Assembly: GCA_903891325.1 (NCBI GenBank)
Contig: CAITEC010000093.1
Location: 1 to 50,449, forward strand
DNA from: an uncultured Opitutaceae bacterium
Lineage (GTDB): Bacteria; Verrucomicrobiota; Verrucomicrobiia; Opitutales; Opitutaceae
Reading direction: 5' to 3'
DNA: 50,449 nt
Position 1 is the first letter of the stretch; every line of letters begins with the position of its first letter. The notes under the pieces were generated by a model that worked only from the letters and a program-made list of their open reading frames with translations, was not told where the DNA came from and did no database searches. Position numbers and translations under genes: made by a program. Positions 1 to 9,202 of this stretch are shown here, piece by piece.

Positions 1-47
1 CCGAAGGTGGCCTCGTGAGGCCATAGAGGGAGCATGAGGGTTTTTAT

Positions 48-95
48 GCCCGGAATTTGGCCGAGATTCGCCTGTGCCTCATGAAATATCCGGGC
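48..95 (-). terminator. possible weak hairpin after the first gene
   Basis: A 7-bp perfect inverted repeat (48-54 and 89-95, GCCCGGA/TCCGGGC) can be extended to about 11 pairs with one bulge. It begins roughly 9 bases after the stop codon of the minus-strand gene at 105-1049. Read on the minus strand it is followed by ATAAAAAC rather than a T run, and the loop is long (about 34 nt), so it is a poor intrinsic terminator. The rest of 1-104 shows nothing recognisable. Confidence 0.25.
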
Positions 96-104
96 TAGGC
101 CGGG

Positions 105-1049
105 TCAGCCCCCGCCGCCCTGGCGGTTGGCGCGCATGAGCTGCTGCATCTGCTGGCGGGCCTGCTGCTGCTGCTGGATCTGCTGCAGCGCCTGGACCTG
201 GGAGGCGGTGAGGAACCCCTGGGCCTGGGTGATCGCCTGGTCGGTGATCGCGGCGCCACCGCCCATTCCGCCGCCGCCAAAGCCCATGGGGGGCATCCCG
301 GCGGGGCCCCCGCCGTTCCCGCTTCCCGCCGGCGCGGTCTGCGCGAGAACCTGGATGAGCTGGCTTGCCTGCTCGTCGGACAGCGGCGAAGAGGTGTAGC
401 TGAGGGACTGCTGGAGCTGGCTGGCGACGCTCCTCTGCGGCAGGGTCTGCTGGTATTGCTGGTACGCGGCGTAGCCGGCCGGGCCGAGCTGGGATTGGAT
501 CTGGCTGTCAACCGTCGCCTGGGCGTCGGCGATCGCCTGCTTGAACTCATCCGGGTCGGTCCTCGGATTGATGCCCTGCTCGCGCGCGGCCTGCATCGCG
601 TCCATCACCGCCTGCTGCTTTTGGACCATGAGGTTCTTGAACTGCTCGAGCTGCTGGGGCGTCAGGTTGAGGACCTTGAACAGGGCGCCGTACGACGAGT
701 CGAGCATGGCCTTCTGCTGGATGGCCATCAGCCGCTGGAACTGGGGGCTGTTCATGACGGCCCGGAAGCCCGCGGCGGGCCGCCGCTGCGGGGTCTCGGC
801 CGCGGCGGCCTCGCCGGCGGGATGCTCGCCCCTCAGGCGCTCACGCAGCGCCGCGAGCTCGGCGGTCATGGCCTGCATCCGCCTCTGGGCCTCCGTGAGG
901 CGGCCCTGCGCTCCGTCGAGCCGGGCCTGCAGGTCCGCCGCCCCGGCCGACAGGGCGGCAAGCTCCTCATGCTGCCTCCACGACCAGGCCGCGCCCGCAA
1001 GCGCGGCCAGTGAGAGGAGGACAATGACGGGACCCGATGACTTCACCAT
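105..1049 (-). CDS. membrane-anchored coiled-coil, Gln-rich protein of unknown function
   Basis: I do not recognise the family. The 314-residue product starts MVKSSGPVIV. A single hydrophobic segment (about residues 6-24) acts as a signal anchor, followed by a predicted coiled coil (about 26-75, rich in Ala, Leu, Arg and Glu). The middle is helical and Gln/Ala-rich, with the phrase NSPQFQRLM and a stretch LNLTPQQLEQFKNLM that resembles small helical-hairpin proteins seen beside other Verrucomicrobia genes. The C-terminus is glycine-rich, then polyglutamine-like (QQIQQQQQARQQMQQ), ending in GGGG. The open frame continues upstream to 1196, but that would overlap the topoisomerase gene and adds only Arg/Pro-rich sequence, so the start at 1049 is preferred. 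It lies 40 bases downstream of the topoisomerase gene on the same strand and may be co-transcribed with it. Export and a periplasmic location are inferred. Confidence 0.7.
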   Translation of the reverse strand: MVKSSGPVIVLLSLAALAGAAWSWRQHEELAALSAGAADLQARLDGAQGRLTEAQRRMQAMTAELAALRERLRGEHPAGEAAAAETPQRRPAAGFRAVMNSPQFQRLMAIQQKAMLDSSYGALFKVLNLTPQQLEQFKNLMVQKQQAVMDAMQAAREQGINPRTDPDEFKQAIADAQATVDSQIQSQLGPAGYAAYQQYQQTLPQRSVASQLQQSLSYTSSPLSDEQASQLIQVLAQTAPAGSGNGGGPAGMPPMGFGGGGMGGGAAITDQAITQAQGFLTASQVQALQQIQQQQQARQQMQQLMRANRQGGGG

Positions 1050-1089
1050 GCCTGAATGACGCGCGCGCGGGGCAAAGGTTGCCCCGGTT

Positions 1090-3642
1090 TTAGGCGGCGG
1101 GTGTCTCCCCGCCGGGCTCGGCCTGGGGCTTCTGCTTGCCGAACCGGCTCCGGCTCTTGGCGCCCGGCGCCTTCGGCGCCCGCGGGGCGAACTCAAAGCC
1201 GGTCTTCCCGTCCTCCTTTAGCACGAGGAAGGCGCTGAACGGCCGCCGGGTCCTCTGGCTCCAGAACTTGTCCAGGAGGTCCGTCTTGCCGGTCTCCAGC
1301 ATCTTGACGTACTGCTCCCGCGGGATGTCCCGGGAGAGGATCCGCCGCGAGAGACGGGCGAGGACCTTCTCCTCGCCGTTCTCAACCGCCCGCACGACGT
1401 AGCTTTGCGGGGTCTCGTAAATGGCCGCGTCGGCGCCGTACTTGGCGGGCGCCGGGCCGACGGGCTGAAGGCCGGTGAAGTCGATCTTGACGGCGCCGCT
1501 CGCGTCGCGCTGGCCATCGAAGACGAACTCGATCTTCTTCTCCTCCGGGTTGTACCGCAGGACGGCGCTGTAGGGCTTGCCGGTCTTCGCGGAGCGGAAG
1601 CCGTCGAGCGGGCCGAGCTGCCCCTTGACGACGAGGTCGCGCACCTCGGCCTCGTCCATTTTCCGCCCGCCGATCACCTTGTAGACGGTGAACTCGCCGT
1701 CCTGAGACTTGTAGCCGCGCAGGGTCTCGCGCAGCGGCTTTCCGTCGGTCGGCGAGAGGATGTCGGTCACGCGCGCCTTCGACTCGTCCTCCTCGAAGGT
1801 CTTTATCCGCGCGACGATTCCCCGGGTCTGGTCGGCGACCTCGTCCATGAACGCCTTCCGCGTGAACTTCCCGTGCTCGATCTCGCGCAGCTTGTACTCC
1901 CACTCGCCGGTCATGGTCGGGCTGGTGATCTCCTCGGCCCGCACGGCGGAGAGGAACTGCAGGATCTGCTCGGCCTTGGCCGTCGGGATCAGCTCGCGCT
2001 GCGCCCGCTCGACGTACTTGGCGTTGATCAGCCCGTCGATGATGTCGGCGCGGGTGGCGGGGGTTCCCAGCCCGCGCTCCTTCATCGCCTCGGCCAGCTC
2101 CTCGTCCTCGACGAGCTTGCCGGCCCCCTCCATCGCCGAGAGAAGGGTTGCCTCCGTGTACCGGGGCGGCGGCTTGGTCGACTCGGCCTGCAGGATCGCG
2201 TCGATTGTCGCGGCCCGGCCCGCGTCCGCGTCCGTGAGCGCCGGGAGGGACTTCGAGTCGGGGGCGTCGTCGTCGACGGTCGTCTTTCCGTAGACGGTGA
2301 GCCACCCCGGCACGGTCAGCACCTTGCCCTCGGTCCGGAAGGTGTGGCCGGCGACCACGCTCAGCCTCGTGGTGATGTCGAACTCGGCCGAGGGATGAAA
2401 GACCGCGATGAACCGGCGGGCGATCATGTCGAAGATCCGCGCCTCCATGTCCTCGAGCGGCTTGGGCTCGGTGACCGTGGGGATGATCGCAAAATGGTCG
2501 GTTATCTGCGCGTTGTTGAAGATGCGCTTGTTTGGGCGGACCCAGCCCGCCTCCAGGACCCGTGCGGCATGGGGGACCAGGTCCCCCGTGAGGTTCGCCA
2601 GCGCCTCCTGAACCGTCGGGATGTAGTCCTCGGGCAGCGCGCGCGAGTCGGTGCGCGGGTAGGTGATCATCTTGTGGCGCTCGTAGAGCGCCTGCGCGAT
2701 CTGGAGGGTCCTGCGGGCGGAAAGGCCGAAGCGGTTGTTCGCCTCGCGCTGGAGCGTCGTCAGGTCGTAGAGCCGCGGCGGGGCCTGCGTCGACCCCTTC
2801 TTCTCCTCGGTAACCTCGGCGGGCGGATGGGACGCGCAGGCCGCCATGACCGCGTCGGCCGCCGCCTTGTCCCAGATCCGGTCAACCCGGTCATGCTCGT
2901 CGTCGTCCGCCTTGCGGAAATTCGGGCGCTGGTAGACGCCCTCATAGCGGCCCTTCGCGATCTCAAAGAGCGCCGCGACCCGCCAGAACGCGCGCGGCTT
3001 GAAATTGCGGATCTCCAGCTCCCGCGCGTAGACGATGGCGAGGGTGGGCGTCTGCACCCGGCCGACCGACGCCACGTTGCCCGCCCGCGAGCCGAACATC
3101 CGCTTGGTGAGGGCCCGCGTCCCGTTGATGCCGATCAGCCAGTCGCTCTCGCTGCGGCAGCGGGCCGCGTCCCCGAGCCCCTCCATCTGGGAACCGTCCC
3201 TGAGGTTCTCGAAGGCCTGGCGAATGCCCCCGGCGGTCATCGTCTGCATCCAGGCCCGCCGCACCGGCAGCTTCGACTTGGTGAGCTGGTAGATGTTGGC
3301 GAAAATCAGCTCGCCCTCCCGCCCGGCGTCGCAGGCGTTGATGACCTGGTCTATATCCTTGCGCCCCAGTAACTTCTTTAGCTGGGCAAAGCGCTCCTTG
3401 GAATCCTCGATCGGCTTGAGCTCAAATTTCTCCGGGATGATCGGGAGCATCTCCAGCCGCCAGAATCCGTATTTCTTCTTGTCGATGTCCTCGGGCATGA
3501 GCAGCTCGACGAGGTGGCCGACGGCCGATGAGATCACGTAGGTGTCGTCCTCGAAGTGATCGCCCTTCTTGGGAATCTTGCCGAGGGCGCGGGCGAGATC
3601 CGCCGCGACGGACGGCTTTTCGGCGATGATGAGTGACTTCAT
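1090..3642 (-). CDS. topB: DNA topoisomerase III-type (type IA) enzyme
   Basis: This 850-residue type IA topoisomerase relaxes or decatenates DNA by a transient 5'-phosphotyrosine. The Toprim domain is at the N-terminus: Glu8 lies in IIAEKPS, and DAGREGE at 105-111 carries the metal-binding acids; the DAGREGE form is typical of TopB rather than TopA (DPDREGE). The catalytic tyrosine is Tyr328 in MITYPRTDSR. GRVQTPTLAIV near 194-204 is the conserved nucleic-acid-contact helix. No CxxC zinc fingers are present. The C-terminal third instead has short repeats ending in GKPYSAVL and RRPFSAFL, the small C-terminal repeat domain found in many TopB-like proteins. The start at MKSLIIAEKPS is at the expected position for the family. 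The upstream gene is the aminotransferase, 91 bases away on the same strand. The general enzyme class is certain; TopB versus another type IA subclass is very likely. Confidence 0.93.
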   Translation of the reverse strand: MKSLIIAEKPSVAADLARALGKIPKKGDHFEDDTYVISSAVGHLVELLMPEDIDKKKYGFWRLEMLPIIPEKFELKPIEDSKERFAQLKKLLGRKDIDQVINACDAGREGELIFANIYQLTKSKLPVRRAWMQTMTAGGIRQAFENLRDGSQMEGLGDAARCRSESDWLIGINGTRALTKRMFGSRAGNVASVGRVQTPTLAIVYARELEIRNFKPRAFWRVAALFEIAKGRYEGVYQRPNFRKADDDEHDRVDRIWDKAAADAVMAACASHPPAEVTEEKKGSTQAPPRLYDLTTLQREANNRFGLSARRTLQIAQALYERHKMITYPRTDSRALPEDYIPTVQEALANLTGDLVPHAARVLEAGWVRPNKRIFNNAQITDHFAIIPTVTEPKPLEDMEARIFDMIARRFIAVFHPSAEFDITTRLSVVAGHTFRTEGKVLTVPGWLTVYGKTTVDDDAPDSKSLPALTDADAGRAATIDAILQAESTKPPPRYTEATLLSAMEGAGKLVEDEELAEAMKERGLGTPATRADIIDGLINAKYVERAQRELIPTAKAEQILQFLSAVRAEEITSPTMTGEWEYKLREIEHGKFTRKAFMDEVADQTRGIVARIKTFEEDESKARVTDILSPTDGKPLRETLRGYKSQDGEFTVYKVIGGRKMDEAEVRDLVVKGQLGPLDGFRSAKTGKPYSAVLRYNPEEKKIEFVFDGQRDASGAVKIDFTGLQPVGPAPAKYGADAAIYETPQSYVVRAVENGEEKVLARLSRRILSRDIPREQYVKMLETGKTDLLDKFWSQRTRRPFSAFLVLKEDGKTGFEFAPRAPKAPGAKSRSRFGKQKPQAEPGGETPAA

Positions 3643-3733
3643 GTGGACGCGAGCGGTTAGGCTGCGGCGCGCCGAAGTGCAAGAAATAGTTTTCGGCCGG
3701 CGCGCGCTTCCCGCCCCATTATGGCAACTGCGC

Positions 3734-4825
3734 TCACGACGCCGGGAGCCGGGGCGTCTCCGCCAGGGCGCTGTCCAGCGAGGCGACCAGGGAGGCGATC
3801 GTCGCGTCGGTCTCGTCCCCCATGTTCGATATCCGGAAGGTCTTCCCCTTGAGCTTCCCGTAGCCCCCGTCGATCACCAGTCCGTGCTTCGCCTTGAGCG
3901 TGCGGTTCAGCGCCGCGAGGTCGACGTTCTGCGTGTTCGCAAAGCAGTTGAGACTCACCGAGCCGAACCCCTCCCGGGGAAAAAGGCCGAAGCCGCGCGC
4001 CGCGCCCCAGTCCCGGACCGTCCGGTTGAGCCGCGCATGCCGCGCATGGCGGACGGCCACGCCCTCGGCCTCAATGTTCGCCAGCCGCGCCTGCAGGCCG
4101 TAGATGTGCGGCAGGGAGGGGGTGCTCGGCGTCATGCCGTTCTCGTGATTCCTCTGGAACTCGGCGAAGTCGAAATAATAGCCGCGCCCCGCGCTGGCCG
4201 CCGCCTTCCTGAGCGCCCGGGCGGATACCGAGAGCAGGGAGAGCCCCGGGGGGAGGGCGAGCGCCTTCTGGCTTCCGGTGATCATGATGTCGATGCCCAG
4301 GGCATCCTTCGGGATGGGCAGGGCGCTGAGGGAACTGACCGTGTCCACGATCGAGATCACGTCGGGAAACTCGCGGATGACGGCCATCAGGGCGCCCAGG
4401 TCGCTCATGCAGCCGCAGGAGGTCTCATTGTGAATGAGGGTGATCGCATCGTAGGCCCCCCCCGCCAATTCCCGCCTGACGGCCTCCGGGTCCACGGGCT
4501 GGCCCCACTCAAAGGACAGCGCCCCGGCGGCGACCCCGCACCGGGACGCGACGTCGTTCCACTTGTCCGAAAAGGCGCCGTTCATGCAGGTGAGCACCTT
4601 CCGCCCGACGACGTTGCGGATCGATCCCTCCATCACGCCCCAGGCGCTGCTGGTCGACAGGTAGACGGGGTCCGAGGTGCCAAAGAGGGCCTGGAGCCCC
4701 GGCTGCATCGAGCGGTAGAGCGCGACGAAGTCCGGGCTGCGGTGCCCGATCATCGGCTGGGCCATCGCCCGCTGGATGTAGTCGGACACGGCGACGGGGC
4801 CGGGAATGAATAGTTTGTAGCTCAT
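3734..4825 (-). CDS. class V pyridoxal-phosphate aminotransferase (alanine-glyoxylate / serine-pyruvate type)
   Basis: This is a 363-residue fold-type I PLP enzyme of aminotransferase class V, the family of alanine-glyoxylate and serine-pyruvate aminotransferases and of alternative phosphoserine aminotransferases. The N-terminal FIPGPV is the family hallmark. [12 protein letters not shown] (132-143) and DTVSS (161-165) contribute to the cofactor site, and Lys187 in [12 protein letters not shown] is the Schiff-base lysine. Length is normal. The substrate cannot be fixed from sequence. In bacteria lacking classical SerC, such proteins may serve serine synthesis, but no other serine gene lies here. 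It is divergent from lpxK and upstream of the topoisomerase gene. The class is certain; the reaction is open. Confidence 0.88.
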   Translation of the reverse strand: MSYKLFIPGPVAVSDYIQRAMAQPMIGHRSPDFVALYRSMQPGLQALFGTSDPVYLSTSSAWGVMEGSIRNVVGRKVLTCMNGAFSDKWNDVASRCGVAAGALSFEWGQPVDPEAVRRELAGGAYDAITLIHNETSCGCMSDLGALMAVIREFPDVISIVDTVSSLSALPIPKDALGIDIMITGSQKALALPPGLSLLSVSARALRKAAASAGRGYYFDFAEFQRNHENGMTPSTPSLPHIYGLQARLANIEAEGVAVRHARHARLNRTVRDWGAARGFGLFPREGFGSVSLNCFANTQNVDLAALNRTLKAKHGLVIDGGYGKLKGKTFRISNMGDETDATIASLVASLDSALAETPRLPAS

Positions 4826-4888
4826 GCCGTGAATTGGAAAACAGTTTACGCCGCGGACGGCGTCAACCTTGATCAGTCATCGCACCGC

Positions 4889-6106
4889 ATGCCGCAACAC
4901 TGGCTAAAGAGAAAGTTCCAGGCATTTGAGCTCTACACCGTCGACGTTGTCCTCGGGCGGAGGGCGGACACGGGTGCGACGGTCTACGGCGCGCTCCTGC
5001 AGGTGCTTTCGTGGCTGTTCAACGGGATCGTCCAGCTCCGGCTCTGGCTGTACCGGCACCGCATCCTGCACGACCAGCCGCTGGGCTGCCTGGTGGTCGT
5101 TGTCGGCAACCTGACCGTCGGGGGCACCGGCAAGACGCCGGTTGTCGAGAAGATCGCCCGCGCGCTTCGGGATCGGGGCCGGCGGGTCGCCATCCTCAGC
5201 CGCGGCTACAAGAGCAAGGCTCCGCCCTTCTGGAAGAAATGGTGGTACGCGCTCTCCCACACGCAGGAGCCGCCGCCCCGCGTCGTCAGCGACGGCCAGC
5301 GGGTGCTCCTCGACAGCGAGCAGGCCGGCGACGAGCCCTTCATGCTCGCCACGAACCTTCCCGGGGTCGTCGTCCTCGTGGACAAGAACCGGGTGAAGGC
5401 CGGCGTCCACGCGATCAAGCGCTTCGGCTGCGACACCCTGGTCCTGGACGACGGATTCCAGTACCTGCCGCTAAAGGGCCGGCTGAACCTCCTCCTCGTG
5501 GACAAGACCAATCCCTTCGGCAACGGCAACCTGCTCCCGCGCGGGATCCTCCGGGAGCCCATCAAGCACCTCCGGCGGGCCAACTACATCTTCCTCACCA
5601 AGTCCAACGGCACCCGGGACCCGGAGATCGAGGCCCAGATCGCCCGGTACAACCCGGATGCGGACATCATCGAGTGCGCGCACCGCCCCAAGTACCTTCA
5701 GCGCTGCGGCGCGGGCCACCCGGCGGCCGAGCGGCTGCCGCTGGACTGGCTGAAGGGGCGGCGGATCGTCGCCTTCAGCGGGATAGCCACCCCCGAGAGT
5801 TTCGAGAAATTCCTCCGCGACCTCGGCGCGGTCGTCCTGGCCCGCGAGCGCTTCCTCGACCATTACCGCTACACCGCCGAGGATCTCGCCGCGCTTGTCG
5901 CCCTGGCGGGCAGGGAGGGGGCCGAGTGCCTGGTCACCACCGAGAAGGACGCCGTCCGGCTGCCGGCGCCCGGCGCCGCCGGCATCCCGCTTTACTACCT
6001 GCGCCTGGAGATCGAGATCATCCGGGGGGCGGCCGACTTCGACGAGGCGGTCGGACGAATCTGTTTCCCTCGGGACGGCGGAAACGCCACCATGGCCCCC
6101 CAATGA
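4889..6106 (+). CDS. lpxK: tetraacyldisaccharide 4'-kinase LpxK
   Basis: This inner-membrane-associated kinase phosphorylates the 4' position of the lipid A disaccharide precursor, so the cell makes LPS. A hydrophobic N-terminal segment (about residues 26-45) precedes the P-loop [17 protein letters not shown], the strongly conserved LpxK signature. ILSRGYKSK and the later VLDDGFQY and [10 protein letters not shown] are also diagnostic. I chose ATG at 4889 ([10 protein letters not shown], 405 residues). The open frame reaches a GTG at 4829, but that lies 3 nt from the start of the divergent aminotransferase gene and adds 20 unconserved residues. The stop overlaps the next gene's start as ATGA, implying translational coupling. 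The C-terminus is a little longer than in E. coli LpxK. Confidence 0.95.
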   Translation: MPQHWLKRKFQAFELYTVDVVLGRRADTGATVYGALLQVLSWLFNGIVQLRLWLYRHRILHDQPLGCLVVVVGNLTVGGTGKTPVVEKIARALRDRGRRVAILSRGYKSKAPPFWKKWWYALSHTQEPPPRVVSDGQRVLLDSEQAGDEPFMLATNLPGVVVLVDKNRVKAGVHAIKRFGCDTLVLDDGFQYLPLKGRLNLLLVDKTNPFGNGNLLPRGILREPIKHLRRANYIFLTKSNGTRDPEIEAQIARYNPDADIIECAHRPKYLQRCGAGHPAAERLPLDWLKGRRIVAFSGIATPESFEKFLRDLGAVVLARERFLDHYRYTAEDLAALVALAGREGAECLVTTEKDAVRLPAPGAAGIPLYYLRLEIEIIRGAADFDEAVGRICFPRDGGNATMAPQ

Positions 6107-7224
6107 TCATCGATCCCCGCCTCACGCGGCTCGCCGCCAACCTTGCCGACTACTCGACCGCCCTGAAGGCGGGGGAGCACGTGCTGATCGACGCCTTCGA
6201 CGTGCCGGACGCGATCGTGATCGCGTTGATCCGGGCCGCCCGGGCGCGGGGGGCCTTCCCGCACGCGCAGATCCACCGCGCGAGGATCGCGCGTGAGCTG
6301 GCGATCGGGGCGACCGAGGGCCAGCTCGCGGCCCATGCCGCGGTGGAACTCGCCCGCATGCGCCGGATGGACGCGTACATCGCGCTCCGCGGCTCGGGGA
6401 ACATCTTTGAGAGCTCGGACATCCCCGCCGACCGGATGAAGCTGGTCAGCCGGCTGATGAAACCCGTGCAGGACTACCGCGTCGGCCGGACCCGGTGGGT
6501 CGTCCTGCGCTGGCCCACCCCGGCGATGGCCCAGCAGGCGCGCATGAGCACCGAGGCCTTCGAGGACTTCTATTTCAGGGTCTGCACGCTGGACTACCGC
6601 CGGATGGGGCCGGGAATGCGGGCCCTCGCCGCGCTGATGCGTCGGACGGACCGCGTGCACCTCAAGGGGCCGGGCACCGACCTGCGCTTCTCGATCCGCG
6701 GGATCGGTGCGCAGGAGTGCGGCGGGCTTCGGAACATCCCCGACGGCGAGGTCTTCTCCTGCCCGGTCATCGACTCGGTCGAGGGCCACGTCCAGTTCAA
6801 CGCCCCGACCGTCTACCTGGGATCCTCCTTCGACGCGATACGGCTGGAATTCCGGCGGGGCCGTATCATCCAGGCGACGGGCAGCGACACGCGCCGGCTG
6901 AACGAGATCCTGGACAGCGACCCGGGCGCGCGCAGCATCGGCGAGTTCTCGCTGGCGTTCAACCCCCACATCCTCGAGCCGATCCGCGACATCCTCTTCG
7001 ACGAGAAGATCGCGGGGTCCTTTCACTTCACCCCGGGCCAGGCGTACGAGGGCGTCGGCAACGGCAACCGCTCCCAGGTGCACTGGGACATGGTGTGCAT
7101 CCAGCGTCCGGAGTTCGGCGGCGGGGAGGTCTGGTTCGACGGGAAGCTCATCCGCAAGGACGGCCTCTTTCTCCCCAAGGCGCTGCAGAGGCTCAATCCG
7201 GCGCACCTGCTTTCAGGCCAATGA
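6103..7224 (+). CDS. M29-family metallo-aminopeptidase
   Basis: This 373-residue protein belongs to the thermophilic aminopeptidase (M29, AmpS/AmpT/PepS) family, di-metal enzymes that remove N-terminal residues from peptides in the cytoplasm. Candidate metal ligands follow the family order: Glu216 in IPDGEVF, Glu281 in [10 protein letters not shown], His308 in [10 protein letters not shown] with Tyr315, then His327 and Asp329 in VHWDM. The length is slightly under the usual 400-410. The start overlaps the lpxK stop by 4 bases (ATGA), and its own stop overlaps the following deaminase-like gene in the same way. Coupling to lpxK, a lipid A gene, has no obvious functional logic. The family is certain; the peptide substrate is unknown. 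Confidence 0.9.
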   Translation: MIIDPRLTRLAANLADYSTALKAGEHVLIDAFDVPDAIVIALIRAARARGAFPHAQIHRARIARELAIGATEGQLAAHAAVELARMRRMDAYIALRGSGNIFESSDIPADRMKLVSRLMKPVQDYRVGRTRWVVLRWPTPAMAQQARMSTEAFEDFYFRVCTLDYRRMGPGMRALAALMRRTDRVHLKGPGTDLRFSIRGIGAQECGGLRNIPDGEVFSCPVIDSVEGHVQFNAPTVYLGSSFDAIRLEFRRGRIIQATGSDTRRLNEILDSDPGARSIGEFSLAFNPHILEPIRDILFDEKIAGSFHFTPGQAYEGVGNGNRSQVHWDMVCIQRPEFGGGEVWFDGKLIRKDGLFLPKALQRLNPAHLLSGQ

Positions 7225-8213
7225 AGACCGCCCCCGGCGACATCGGCGGGTTCATCCGCGCCCTCCCGAAGACCGAGACCCACCTCCACGTCGAGGGGGC
7301 GCTGCCCTACGGCCTGCTGACCGCGTGGCAGCCCGGGCGCTTCCCCATCGACCCGCCCTTCCGCAGGCCGGACTACCGCTATGCGACCTTCCCGGAGTTC
7401 GAGCGGATCCTGCTGGACAACGCGCTGCCCTGGTTCACCTCGGCGGAGCGCTACCACGAGGCCGCGCGCGTGATGTTCGCCGGCCACCTCGCCCAGAATG
7501 TCCGGTACGTGGAGACCAGCTTCCACCTCCCGGTCACCCGCTTCATCGGCGTCCCCGGCGAGGAGATCGTCGCGGCGATCCGCGCCGCGGTTCCCCCCGG
7601 GCTTGAGGTCCGAATCTTCACCGGGTTCCTGCGCAGCGACGTCGCCGGCGAGCTGCGCCCCGTGATCGACCGCCTCCACGCATGGGACGGCCTGGCCGGC
7701 GTGGACCTGCACGGGTTCGAGGAATTGCCGACCGAGCCGGGCACCGCGGAGGTCTGGGCGCGGCTGCGCGCCGCCGGCAAGGTGACCAAGTGCCACGCGG
7801 GGGAGTTCGACGGCGCCGCCCGCGTCAGGGAGGCCATCGAAACCCTCGGGGTGACCCGGATCCAGCACGGGGTCCGGGCGGCCGAGGATCCCTCGGTCCT
7901 TGCGCTCGCCCGCGAGCGCGGCGTCACCTTCGACATCTGCCCGATCAGCAACGTCCGGCTCAAGGTTGTCCGCAGCCTGGCGGATCACCCGCTGCGCAGC
8001 CTGATGGCCGCGGGGGTCCGCTGCACGGTGAGCACGGACGACCCGCTCTGCTTCGCGAACACGGTCACCGATGAATACGCCGCCCTGGCCGCCGAGGCGG
8101 GCTTCACCCGCGGGGAGCTCGCGCGCGTGGCCCGCAACGGCTGGGAGGTCGCCGACGTCCCGGCCGCCGAGCGGACGCGAATGCTCTCCGCCATCGCCGG
8201 GCTCGAGGCCTGA
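7221..8213 (+). CDS. adenosine deaminase-family amidohydrolase
   Basis: This 330-residue zinc hydrolase of the adenosine/adenine/aminodeoxyfutalosine deaminase family hydrolytically deaminates a purine ring. The zinc and catalytic set is intact: His21 and His23 in [10 protein letters not shown], His192 with catalytic Glu195 in CHAGEF, His216 in IQHG, and Asp273-Asp274 in [18 protein letters not shown] is the usual family stretch after the fifth strand. No sequence cue separates adenosine deaminase from adenine deaminase or aminodeoxyfutalosine deaminase (futalosine menaquinone route). No mqn gene is in the window, although ubiE/menG is. Translation is probably coupled to the aminopeptidase upstream (ATGA) and the pseudouridine synthase downstream (TGATG). 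Confidence 0.87.
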   Translation: MKTAPGDIGGFIRALPKTETHLHVEGALPYGLLTAWQPGRFPIDPPFRRPDYRYATFPEFERILLDNALPWFTSAERYHEAARVMFAGHLAQNVRYVETSFHLPVTRFIGVPGEEIVAAIRAAVPPGLEVRIFTGFLRSDVAGELRPVIDRLHAWDGLAGVDLHGFEELPTEPGTAEVWARLRAAGKVTKCHAGEFDGAARVREAIETLGVTRIQHGVRAAEDPSVLALARERGVTFDICPISNVRLKVVRSLADHPLRSLMAAGVRCTVSTDDPLCFANTVTDEYAALAAEAGFTRGELARVARNGWEVADVPAAERTRMLSAIAGLEA

Positions 8214-9202
8214 TGCCCGCGCCCGACCACACCCTGGTCGTCCCCCCGGGAACCTCCCCGGACCGGGCGGACAAGGTCATCGCCCACGCCTTTCCCGAGC
8301 ACAGCCGGGTGGCCGTGCAGCGCGCGCTGGAAGCCGGCCTGGTCAGCCGCAACGGCGGGGTGATCGGAAAGAGCGACACGATCCGGGCCGGGGACACGGT
8401 GGCCTTCTCGATGCCCGCGGTGAGGAAGGCCTCGATGAAGGCGGCGGCCATCCCGCTGGAAATCCTCCACGAGGACCGGCACCTGCTCGCCCTGTCAAAG
8501 CCGGCGGGGATGGTCGTCCATCCCGGGGCCGGAACCGCCGAAAACACGCTTGTCCACGCGCTCCTCGCCCACTGCGCGGGTGAATTGAGCGGCATCGGCG
8601 GGGTCGAGCGCCCGGGGATCGTGCACCGCCTCGATCGGGAAACCTCGGGGGTCATGCTCGTGGCGAAGACCGACGCCGCGCACCGGGGACTGGCCGCCCA
8701 GTTCGCCGACCGCTCGGTCCAGAAGGAGTACCTTGCGATCGTCTCCGGAGTCCTGCCGCTGCTCAGCGGGATCATCCAGAAGCCGATCGGCCGCAATCCC
8801 CGCCAGCGCCACAAGATGACCGTTGTCGAGGCCGGGGCGGGCGGCCGGGACGCGCGGACGGACTGGCAGGTCGTCGAGCGCTTCGGCGCCGTCGCCTCGC
8901 TCCTGCTCTGCACGATCCACACGGGCCGCACCCACCAGATCAGGGTCCACCTCAAGTCCGCCGGCCACGTGCTCCTGGGCGACGCCACCTACGGATGGAA
9001 GCCGGATCCGCGGCTGCCGCGGCAGCCTCCGCGGGTCATGCTCCATGCCGCGCACCTGGTCGTCACCCATCCGGTCACCGGCAAGACCCTCGACCTTCGG
9101 GCGCCGCCGCCCCCCGACTTCAGTGGTATTGTCGCCGACCTGAGGAAGCTCGCTCAGCCCGCGCCAAGCGCCTCGGCCGCGACGCCCCATCGAAGGTTGT
9201 AG
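8213..9202 (+). CDS. RluA-family rRNA/tRNA pseudouridine synthase (RluD-like)
   Basis: This 329-residue protein converts uridine to pseudouridine in structured RNA. An N-terminal S4 RNA-binding domain occupies roughly residues 16-70. The catalytic domain carries HRLDRETSG with nucleophile Asp141, then KTDAAHRGL, QKEYLAIV and HTGRTHQIRVHL, all classic RluA-family motifs. S4 plus catalytic domain and the length fit the RluD/RluC-like group, so 23S rRNA is the likely target. The start overlaps the deaminase gene's stop by one base. The 3' end overlaps the convergent Ppx/GppA gene by 49 bases, so its last 16 residues (Pro, Ser and Ala rich) share DNA with the other gene's 3' end. Target position cannot be assigned. 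Confidence 0.92.
   Translation: MPAPDHTLVVPPGTSPDRADKVIAHAFPEHSRVAVQRALEAGLVSRNGGVIGKSDTIRAGDTVAFSMPAVRKASMKAAAIPLEILHEDRHLLALSKPAGMVVHPGAGTAENTLVHALLAHCAGELSGIGGVERPGIVHRLDRETSGVMLVAKTDAAHRGLAAQFADRSVQKEYLAIVSGVLPLLSGIIQKPIGRNPRQRHKMTVVEAGAGGRDARTDWQVVERFGAVASLLLCTIHTGRTHQIRVHLKSAGHVLLGDATYGWKPDPRLPRQPPRVMLHAAHLVVTHPVTGKTLDLRAPPPPDFSGIVADLRKLAQPAPSASAATPHRRL

Noticed and set aside
1405..3372. 655-codon open frame on the plus strand opposite the topoisomerase gene
   Set aside because: Its product is Arg/Val/Gly/Leu-rich with no domain, and it is antisense to a strongly conserved gene; it reflects high GC content and few stop codons.
4829..4888. GTG start for lpxK at 4829
   Set aside because: It is 3 nt from the divergent start codon at 4825 and adds 20 unconserved residues; ATG at 4889 gives a normal N-terminus.
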